The notes beneath the pieces were generated by a model, which saw nothing but the letters and a program-made list of their open reading frames with translations, was not told the origin of the DNA and did not search any database. From Acinetobacter pullicarnis (GTDB lineage: Bacteria > Pseudomonadota > Gammaproteobacteria > Pseudomonadales > Moraxellaceae): 64,000 nt of DNA. This document shows, one piece after another, positions 57,879-64,000 of this stretch; the stretch's first letter is position 1; every line of letters begins with the position of its first letter. Both the position numbers and the translations under genes were made by a program. The stretch spans positions 2,728,001 through 2,792,000 of the forward strand of contig NZ_VCMZ01000001.1 of assembly GCF_006352475.1 (NCBI RefSeq). Direction: 5' to 3'.

Positions 57879-58451
57879 ATGCAATCGATTAAATATTTAG
57901 CTTTTCCTTTACTTGCACTCAGTCTGGTTATGACTGGCTGTGCAAGTCGTAAACCGGCTGTCGATATTACTTCAGGCACCACAACACCAACCGAAGCGAT
58001 CACGGTCAATACTACGGGCTTAAGTGAAGATGCAGCGCTCAGTGCACAAAGTCTTGCGGGTGCGTCTTCTAAAGGTGTGACCGAAGCCAATAAAGCATTT
58101 TTAGCCAAACGTGTTGTACATTTTGACTATGACAGCAGCGACCTTTCAAATGATGACTACCGCACGCTACAAGCACATGCACAGTTCCTCATGGCCAATG
58201 CGAACTCTAAAATTGCATTAACTGGTCATACAGATGAACGTGGTACGCGTGAATACAATATGGCACTTGGCGAACGTCGTGCAAAAGCGGTACAAAGCTA
58301 CCTAATCACCAATGGCGTAAATCCAGGTCAACTTGAAGCCGTCAGTTATGGTAAAGAAATGCCAGTTAATCTGGGTCATAACGAAGCTGCATGGAAAGAA
58401 AACCGTCGCGTAGAATTGAACTATGAAGCAGTCCCACCACTTTTAAAATAA
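57879..58451 (+). CDS. pal: Peptidoglycan-associated lipoprotein Pal
   Basis: A protein of 190 residues. The lipoprotein signal has a lipobox ending VMTGC. The C-terminal OmpA domain has the HFDYDSSDLSNDDYRTLQAH and LTGHTDERGTREYNMALGER motifs. It anchors the outer membrane to peptidoglycan. GGAG 8 bases before ATG 57879 sets the start; the reading from 57861 is too long. It is cotranscribed with tolB. Confidence 0.96.
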   Translation: MQSIKYLAFPLLALSLVMTGCASRKPAVDITSGTTTPTEAITVNTTGLSEDAALSAQSLAGASSKGVTEANKAFLAKRVVHFDYDSSDLSNDDYRTLQAHAQFLMANANSKIALTGHTDERGTREYNMALGERRAKAVQSYLITNGVNPGQLEAVSYGKEMPVNLGHNEAAWKENRRVELNYEAVPPLLK

Positions 58452-58503
58452 GCAATACGCAAGAAGTCGATTGACGTGTCAATACACAGCAATCTATCAA
58501 AAA

Positions 58504-58533
58504 AAGCGCTCATTTAAGATGGGCGCTTTTTTA
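58504..58533 (+). terminator. Terminator after pal
   Basis: The arms AGCGCTCAT and ATGGGCGCT pair over 9 bp (one G-T) around a 5-base loop and are followed by six T. The A run on the left could serve the convergent small gene. Confidence 0.88.
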
Positions 58534-58545
58534 TTAAAAAACAGA

Positions 58546-58725
58546 TTATTCTTGCTCTGGCGGTTTGACTTGCATTGACTCAATCATGTCATGTTTGTTG
58601 AATGTTTTATACTCAGGTTTATCTGCGTAATCTTTCCAAGCATTCTTGACACTTTCGCTACTAATATCTTGAAGATCAATCGCTTCGGTAGATGATGGCA
58701 TCGCATCAAAGGTTTTGGTTGTCAT
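58546..58725 (-). CDS. Small hypothetical protein, 59 aa
   Basis: A soluble acidic protein (MTTKTFDAMPSSTEAIDLQD, ending ESMQVKPPEQE). AAGGAG 7 bases before ATG 58725 supports this start over the ATG at 58731, which sits too close to the ribosome site. I do not recognise the family. Confidence 0.7.
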   Translation of the reverse strand: MTTKTFDAMPSSTEAIDLQDISSESVKNAWKDYADKPEYKTFNKHDMIESMQVKPPEQE

Positions 58726-58900
58726 GGGCATACTCCTTGTACTTTGACACCGCTTTAATCAACATAGCAGGTTCTAACTGAGTTGCAAGTTTAAAATAAG
58801 CACAAATAACGGGTATTGTTTCTATTTTAGTGCGAACTCATCTAAAATAGCCGGCATTATTGATTTACCCCTTTTTTTCGGTTCTTGGAGCAATCTCGCT

Positions 58901-59875
58901 ATGGCTTATCGTACACTTTCCCAATATTTAGCATTACAACAAGGGAATTTAACACCTGCGTTGGCTGATGTTATCAACACGATCGCCGACACTTGTAAAA
59001 CGATTGATCAAGCCCTTCAAAGCGGTGCGCTCGCTGGCATTCTTGGCAGTGCTGAGCATGAAAATGTTCAAGGTGAAACTCAGAAAAAACTGGATATCAT
59101 TTCCAATGACTATCTGATTGATGCATTAAAAGTTCATCAACACGTGGGTGGCTTGGCTTCTGAAGAACTTGATGAGTTCACCCCTGCACAAGCAAATGGC
59201 GAATATTTGGTTTTGTTCGATCCATTAGATGGCTCAAGCAATATCGACATCAATATGTGTGTCGGTACAATTTTCTCTATTCTGCCTGCAAAAAATGCAG
59301 TGACACAAGCTGAAGACTTCCTTCAAGCAGGTACGGAACAGGTTGCTGCTGGCTACGTGCTTTATGGTCCATCAACCATGTTGGTTTTGACCGTTGGTAC
59401 TGGCGTGGTTGCATTCACGCTCGATCCAAAAACGCAAGAATACTTCCTCACCACTGAAAATATTCAAGTGGCTGCGGATACTCAAGAGTTTGCAATTAAT
59501 GCCTCAAATCAACGTCACTGGGAAGCACCAGTTCAACGTTATATCGAAGAGCTACAACTGGGTAAAACTGCAGGACGTGGCAAAGATTTTAATATGCGTT
59601 GGGTGGCTTGTATGGTTGGTGATATTCACCGTATTTTATGTCGTAGCGGTATTTTCCTCTATCCTTATGACCGCAAAGATCCAAGCAAAGCAGGCCGCTT
59701 ACGTTTAATGTATGAAGCCAATCCAATGAGCATGCTGATCGAGCAAGCTGGCGGAGCGTCAACCACTGGACGTGTTCGTATTTTAGATATTCAACCGACT
59801 GAATTGCATCAACGTGTGCCTGTCGTGATTGGCTCTAAAAATGAAGTTGATTTAGTCACCCAATACCACCTTTAA
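58901..59875 (+). CDS. fbp: Fructose-1,6-bisphosphatase class 1
   Basis: A protein of 324 residues. The metal-binding motif [17 protein letters not shown] and the active-site segments [20 protein letters not shown] and [11 protein letters not shown] are typical of class I FBPase. It performs the gluconeogenic step from fructose-1,6-bisphosphate to fructose-6-phosphate, needed by bacteria that do not rely on sugars. Confidence 0.97.
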   Translation: MAYRTLSQYLALQQGNLTPALADVINTIADTCKTIDQALQSGALAGILGSAEHENVQGETQKKLDIISNDYLIDALKVHQHVGGLASEELDEFTPAQANGEYLVLFDPLDGSSNIDINMCVGTIFSILPAKNAVTQAEDFLQAGTEQVAAGYVLYGPSTMLVLTVGTGVVAFTLDPKTQEYFLTTENIQVAADTQEFAINASNQRHWEAPVQRYIEELQLGKTAGRGKDFNMRWVACMVGDIHRILCRSGIFLYPYDRKDPSKAGRLRLMYEANPMSMLIEQAGGASTTGRVRILDIQPTELHQRVPVVIGSKNEVDLVTQYHL

Positions 59876-59924
59876 TCTACAATGGAAGTCAGTGTTTAAG
59901 CTGACTTCCTTGGACCTGTGTACG

Positions 59925-60701
59925 ATGTCTATTATCTTTTTAGAATCTAAAGAAAACCCCAAAATCAAGCACCTACGTGGCTTAATTCAACAAGCCAGCT
60001 ATCGTAAAAAGCAAGGACAAACCATCCTTGAGGGTAACCACTTATGCGAAGCATGGATCGCGCAAGGTCATAAGCTCAATTCAATTTTTAGTACAGAAGC
60101 AGCGTTACAGCACCCTGATCTACAAAAATTAATTGATCTCGACAGTTGCCATATCTTTGTAATCAGTGAAGTACTCTATCGTGATTTAAGCCCATTGACC
60201 AATACTGTAGCTTGTCTCGCGATTATTGATTTACCGCAATCACGACACAGCTTAGATTTTACTCAAGACACACTTATTCTTGAAAATATTCAAGATCCAG
60301 GCAATGTCGGAACTTTACTTCGCTCCGCTGCTGCGGCCGGTTTTGATCAAATTGTCGCAACCCAAGGCACTGCTGCCCTCTGGTCACCACGCGTACTACG
60401 TGCTGGTATGGGTGCACACTTTTCATTGCATACCTATGAAAACATTAAACTTGATCAAATTCTAGATCAGTTTAAGATTCCTGTGTATGCCACCAGCTCG
60501 CATCAAGCTTCAAGTTTATATAGCAAAGATCTTAAAGCGCAGTGTGTTTTGATTTTGGGCAATGAAGGCCAAGGGGTTTCTGAATTTGCTTTGCAACACG
60601 CACAAGCGATTTCAATTCCGCAACCCGGTGGACAAGAATCACTCAATGTCGCAATTGCTGGCTCTATCTGTTTATTTGAAATGGTTCGACAACGGGTTTA
60701 A
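59925..60701 (+). CDS. SpoU/TrmH-family RNA 2'-O-methyltransferase
   Basis: A protein of 258 residues. The N-terminal substrate-binding part starts MSIIFLESKENPKIKHLRGL. The knotted methyltransferase domain has motifs 1 to 3: DPGNVGTLLRSAAAAGFD, LILGNEGQGVSEFAL and SIPQPGGQESLNVAIAGSIC. It methylates a ribose in rRNA or tRNA; which one is not clear. The start is ATG 59925; an in-frame upstream start is not conserved-looking. Confidence 0.92.
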   Translation: MSIIFLESKENPKIKHLRGLIQQASYRKKQGQTILEGNHLCEAWIAQGHKLNSIFSTEAALQHPDLQKLIDLDSCHIFVISEVLYRDLSPLTNTVACLAIIDLPQSRHSLDFTQDTLILENIQDPGNVGTLLRSAAAAGFDQIVATQGTAALWSPRVLRAGMGAHFSLHTYENIKLDQILDQFKIPVYATSSHQASSLYSKDLKAQCVLILGNEGQGVSEFALQHAQAISIPQPGGQESLNVAIAGSICLFEMVRQRV

Positions 60702-60838
60702 TTGGTTAAATTATTTAATTTACCCTCAAAGTTTCATCAAAATCATTTACACTGTTTAAAATATTTGTTCACGATGTCAACCGAATCCGATATTTAAGCG
60801 TTAATTGAGTTAACGAATTAAAAATCGGTGGGCACCCA

Positions 60839-61480
60839 ATGTCGGGACTTTCCATCTCTATGGATTTAGCACCTAAACAGTCACAGTCTGAAAGCAGCAG
60901 TACTCAACAGAGTACCGCTGAACAACGTCTTAAGTTTTTTATGCAAGACGTGACTGGTCGTGCCCTCGTGATGATGGAAAGCGCAACCCAAGGACATCAT
61001 GGCATTGCGATGGATTTGGTGCAGGAAGCCTTTATTTCCCTGCACAAAGCCTATGCCGAAAAAGATACAGACGAATGGTATCCGTTGTTTTACACCATCC
61101 TCACCAATAAACTACAAGATTGGCGCCGCAAAGAAGCCCGACGTGCCTCGCCCTTTTCCTTATTCCGTAAATTAAATTTAGATTCAGACGACGAAGATGC
61201 TTTAGACATCATTGATGAATCAACCCCAAATCCATTAGCATTTTTAGATCAGGCAGTCACCGTTGAAGAAATTCAAGCGGCAATCGCAAAACTACCTGTT
61301 CGCCAACAACAAGCCTTTATGTTACGTGCTTGGGAAGGTTTTGATACGCAGACCACCGCTCAAATCATGAGTTGTAGTGAGGGAAGCGTGAAAACCCATT
61401 ATCACCGTGCCATAAAAGCCCTAAGAACAACGCTATCTCATTTAGATCCATTTATGAGAGGTACACCGAATGAAGAATGA
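60839..61480 (+). CDS. ECF-type RNA polymerase sigma factor
   Basis: A protein of 213 residues with region 2 (GIAMDLVQEAFISLHKAY, then WYPLFYTILTNKLQDWRRKE) and region 4 (AIAKLPVRQQQAFMLRAWEG, then TTAQIMSCSEGSVKTHYHRA). These are standard for RpoE-like factors. The following gene overlaps by 11 bp and encodes a small membrane-anchored protein that could act as its partner. The start has GGTGGG about 8 bases upstream. Confidence 0.93.
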   Translation: MSGLSISMDLAPKQSQSESSSTQQSTAEQRLKFFMQDVTGRALVMMESATQGHHGIAMDLVQEAFISLHKAYAEKDTDEWYPLFYTILTNKLQDWRRKEARRASPFSLFRKLNLDSDDEDALDIIDESTPNPLAFLDQAVTVEEIQAAIAKLPVRQQQAFMLRAWEGFDTQTTAQIMSCSEGSVKTHYHRAIKALRTTLSHLDPFMRGTPNEE

Positions 61481-61793
61481 TCTTTTCAACCAACAAGTCA
61501 CCAAAAAGCTAGATACGCTTGCTCATGAGCATCGCAATAAAGCCGTAGTGATGGAAAAAGTACTTACTGAAATTGGAAATAAACCAAGATCCTATCTTGG
61601 TCTTTGGAAAATGACAGGTTTTGCGGTCACCGCAGCAATTATGGGCGTCATGGTTGTCCCGAACGTCATGCAGCTCAACAGTAAGCCCTATACCCAACAA
61701 GCGATTACCACACCAAAACTTTCCCCTCAAATGGTCGAAGATTTGGAAATGCTTTCTGTTTTTGCTGAGGATAAAACGTCACATGGCAGCTAA
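61470..61793 (+). CDS. Small membrane protein, DUF3619-like, possible anti-sigma partner
   Basis: A protein of 107 residues. A cytosolic N-terminal part (about 1-45), one membrane helix (about 48-66: MTGFAVTAAIMGVMVVPNVM) and a short periplasmic tail. The gene order sigma / short membrane protein / DUF3106-like matches the sigma-DUF3619-DUF3106 set known from Betaproteobacteria. The family name is from memory of that context. Overlap with both neighbours shows tight coupling. Confidence 0.75.
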   Translation: MKNDLFNQQVTKKLDTLAHEHRNKAVVMEKVLTEIGNKPRSYLGLWKMTGFAVTAAIMGVMVVPNVMQLNSKPYTQQAITTPKLSPQMVEDLEMLSVFAEDKTSHGS

Positions 61794-62184
61794 ACGTTTT
61801 ATATTGGCATGTTGTGCATTGAGTTTCTTACAAACCAGCTTTGCTGGTTTTGACCGCTTTTGGATTTTCTCAAAAAATCCCAATACGCAGATTGAAGCAT
61901 GGGACACTTTGTCAGAAGATGAACAACGTGCCCTAATTAAACGCTACCAAAATTTAAAAGAAATTCCAGAAACCCAAAGCGTTTCCCTGCAACAGCGGAT
62001 GGATTGGTTCACCCAACTTCCAGAACAAGAAAAACAAAAAATGCGGGAAGCTTGGCAACAAATGAGCAGTGATGAACGTCACACCATGCGCAAAAAACTC
62101 GACAAAGCGACCACTGCTGAACAGCGCGCTGAAATTCGAGGACAATACCTCCAAAAATATCTCAGCAATACCGACCCTAAATAA
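61783..62184 (+). CDS. DUF3106-like secreted protein
   Basis: A protein of 133 residues with a signal peptide (about 1-21, ending QTSFAG). The repeating helical motifs WDTLSEDEQRALIKRYQNLK, QQRMDWFTQLPEQEKQKMRE and WQQMSSDERHTMRKKLDKAT are of the DUF3106 type (Trp, LSxxEQ repeats). The start at 61783 overlaps the previous gene by 11 bp. A role as sensor or regulated output of the sigma factor is inference. Confidence 0.82.
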   Translation: MAAKRFILACCALSFLQTSFAGFDRFWIFSKNPNTQIEAWDTLSEDEQRALIKRYQNLKEIPETQSVSLQQRMDWFTQLPEQEKQKMREAWQQMSSDERHTMRKKLDKATTAEQRAEIRGQYLQKYLSNTDPK

Positions 62185-62386
62185 CTTAAGTACTCGATAA
62201 CTTAAATGACCAATCACTTAAATCTAAAACGAAGAAGATGCGATTAAACCCCGAAGCTTGTACAGCCTAATTGTTCAGCCTTAGTTTTCCCATTAAATTT
62301 AAATAGTTGTAATCAATTTGGTTCTACTATTTATATCTAGTCCGTCATTCATGCATAATGCTTTAAAATGTGACTTGGACGCTCCC

Positions 62387-63937
62387 GTGAAAATAACATC
62401 GACACTTCTTTTTGTTCCACTTTATAGTGCTCTTTCAACCACTGTTTATGCACTCAGCCTAAGTGAAGCCCCCATTCAACAGGTCACTTTATATCCCAAT
62501 TCAGCAAAAATTGAACGAAGTATTCCGGTCAAAGCTGGTGAACACTTGGTGACTTTAGACGGACTTCCTGCAAATTTTGATATATCACAATTGCAATATC
62601 AAACCTCAAATATCGATGTCAATGCAGTATCACATCAAGATAGCGCATTAAATAAACCCGCTGGGCAAGAATCACATCAACTCAAAAATGAAATTAAACT
62701 GCTCGAAACACAGATTTCAGCACAACGTGCCATTATTCAAGCAGCTGAATTGCAAAATAAATTTTTAACCAACCTAACCACTGGATCAGGCACAAAAGTT
62801 CGCAATCAAGCCTATGATGCATTTATCGCGATAGATGCTGCTACTCAGCAAAAAAAAGAATTAGAACAACGTCATAGAGAACTACAGCAAGATTTAAATG
62901 CAATTGGGGATCACCAATTTAATCAACGTAGTCTAAAATTCTACGTTCAAGCAGCACAGAAAGGCGAAATTAAAATCAGCTATATCGTCCCCTATGCACG
63001 TTGGCAACCGATCTATAAAGCGGAACTAAACAGCGCTCAAAAACAAATTACCCTCACCCGCATGGCCATGCTTTCACAAAAAACCGGTGAAGATTGGAAC
63101 AACGTCAAATTAGTTTTATCAACTGCTCAGCCACAAGGCCAAGTGAGACAAGTTACACCAGAACCTTGGTCAGTTAACTACTATGAGCCGACACCCATTA
63201 TTCGTCCTGCACCCGTGCCAATGGCGGCCTATGCAATGACCAAAGAAAGAAAATCAATAGAAATGGATAACACCGTTGAAGTTGAAGCTGCTGCACCACA
63301 ATTCCCTGAATTTGAAGCCAATGAACTCAACTACAGCGCTGAATTTCGTACAGATACCAAGACCTCACTGGCCAGCAGTCAGCAACAAATATATCTTCCT
63401 TTAAAAACAGAGCAATTTCCTGTCGCACTGTCTGTTTGGGTGATTCCAAGACAGTCTCCTCAAGCCACGATTAATGCTGAACTTTCCACACTCGACAACA
63501 ACTGGCCATCAGGTATGGTCAAGTTATATCGTGATGGTGACTATATTGGACAACGTGCTTGGAACAATAGCCCAGATGAAAAACTCAACATGAATTTTGG
63601 AGTCGATGAGCAGATTCAGGTCAAGGTTGTTGATCTAGTAGACAAAAAAAATATGATGGGCAAAACTCAAGCGGAGACTTTGCAAAAACAGCAGTACGTC
63701 ATCCAAAACCTGCATAACTATCCGGTTCAAGTCAGCCTCTTTGATGCTGTGCCACAAAGTCGTCAAAGCCAATTGAGCACGCAAAGCAGCTATAGCATCA
63801 AACCATCAACAACGACCTGGCAAGGCCAACCGAATATTAACCAATGGATCATTGCTTTAGCACCACAGCAGAAGTTTCAACTTCAACTCGAGCATCTGTT
63901 TAAATATCCAAGTAAAGGGCATACTTCTGGTTTTTAA
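62387..63937 (+). CDS. DUF4139 (mucoidy-inhibitor MuiA-like) secreted protein
   Basis: About 516 residues. The start is probably GTG at 62387 (VKITSTLLFVPLYSALSTTV begins a signal peptide, and GGA is 7 bases upstream); an ATG at 62351 is possible. A short N-terminal domain (IQQVTLYPNSAKIERSIPVK), a coiled coil (about 95-180: ELEQRHRELQQDL) and a C-terminal DUF4139 domain (YIVPYARWQPIYKAELN, then SQKTGEDWNNVKLVLSTAQP) are present. The function of the family is not established. Confidence 0.85.
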   Translation: MKITSTLLFVPLYSALSTTVYALSLSEAPIQQVTLYPNSAKIERSIPVKAGEHLVTLDGLPANFDISQLQYQTSNIDVNAVSHQDSALNKPAGQESHQLKNEIKLLETQISAQRAIIQAAELQNKFLTNLTTGSGTKVRNQAYDAFIAIDAATQQKKELEQRHRELQQDLNAIGDHQFNQRSLKFYVQAAQKGEIKISYIVPYARWQPIYKAELNSAQKQITLTRMAMLSQKTGEDWNNVKLVLSTAQPQGQVRQVTPEPWSVNYYEPTPIIRPAPVPMAAYAMTKERKSIEMDNTVEVEAAAPQFPEFEANELNYSAEFRTDTKTSLASSQQQIYLPLKTEQFPVALSVWVIPRQSPQATINAELSTLDNNWPSGMVKLYRDGDYIGQRAWNNSPDEKLNMNFGVDEQIQVKVVDLVDKKNMMGKTQAETLQKQQYVIQNLHNYPVQVSLFDAVPQSRQSQLSTQSSYSIKPSTTTWQGQPNINQWIIALAPQQKFQLQLEHLFKYPSKGHTSGF

Positions 63938-64000
63938 GGCTCAGCGATAGAAATCACAGAATGCCGAAAAATATGACGCTAGCCAACTTAGTCATATGCA

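Overview
The window looks like a chromosomal segment of an Acinetobacter species. The composition is moderately AT-rich. The type VI secretion (T6SS) locus has the Acinetobacter-type accessory genes (asaA, tagX, tagN and tagF, with no tssJ). The housekeeping neighbours (hemE, fadH, purL, dgt, ruvAB, ybgC-tolQRAB-pal, fbp) match the same lineage. Identification rests on protein motifs and gene order read by eye; no database search was run.

Layout. (1) 1-3302: leftward chaperone-usher fimbrial operon (subunit, chaperone, usher; the usher runs off the left edge). (2) 4184-5044: formate/nitrite-type channel. (3) 5110-6273: a tRNA-Ser(UGA) gene whose 3' end and terminator are duplicated about 1.02 kb away. 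The duplication brackets a decayed P4-type integrase and one small unknown gene, i.e. the scar of an integrated element. (4) 6360-12050: fadH, a DUF817-like membrane protein with hemE, and an L,D-transpeptidase. (5) 12067-34224: a near-complete T6SS locus in two divergent arms. The leftward arm is a 212-aa secreted protein, tssB, tssC, hcp, tssE, tssF, tssG, asaA, tssM, tagF, tagN. The rightward arm is clpV, tssA, tssK, tssL, a 214-aa membrane-anchored protein, tagX. The divergent promoter region holds a perfect 32-bp palindrome. No vgrG, PAAR, effector or immunity gene is visible in the locus.

(6) 34225-35673: a low-density region with a newly noticed 37-codon membrane microprotein, a decayed coding fragment and a 100-aa unknown protein. 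(7) 35777-42018: argO/argP pair, NMN adenylyltransferase-like protein, enoyl-CoA hydratase, DJ-1/PfpI protein, NIF3-like protein and small secreted or membrane unknowns. (8) 42229-49549: purL, dgt, ruvA, ruvB. (9) 49676-52900: an accessory patch with a transposase N-terminal remnant, gene fragments, several orphan genes and an imperfect duplication of about 70 bp at its ends. (10) 53213-58451: the Tol-Pal envelope system, with a 6 x 60-bp tandem repeat in tolA. (11) 58546-63937: small unknown protein, fbp, an rRNA methyltransferase-like gene, an ECF sigma / DUF3619-like / DUF3106-like module, and a DUF4139 (MuiA-like) secreted protein.

How it works together. The T6SS arms supply baseplate (TssA/E/F/G/K), membrane complex (TssL/M plus AsaA), tube and sheath (Hcp, TssB/C), recycling ATPase (ClpV), and cell-wall opening or anchoring (TagX endopeptidase, TagN). 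The tail spike and cargo must be encoded elsewhere. The least explained parts are the two lineage-type T6SS accessory proteins (25358-25996 and 32604-33248), the palindrome between the arms, and the microprotein at 34605-34718.
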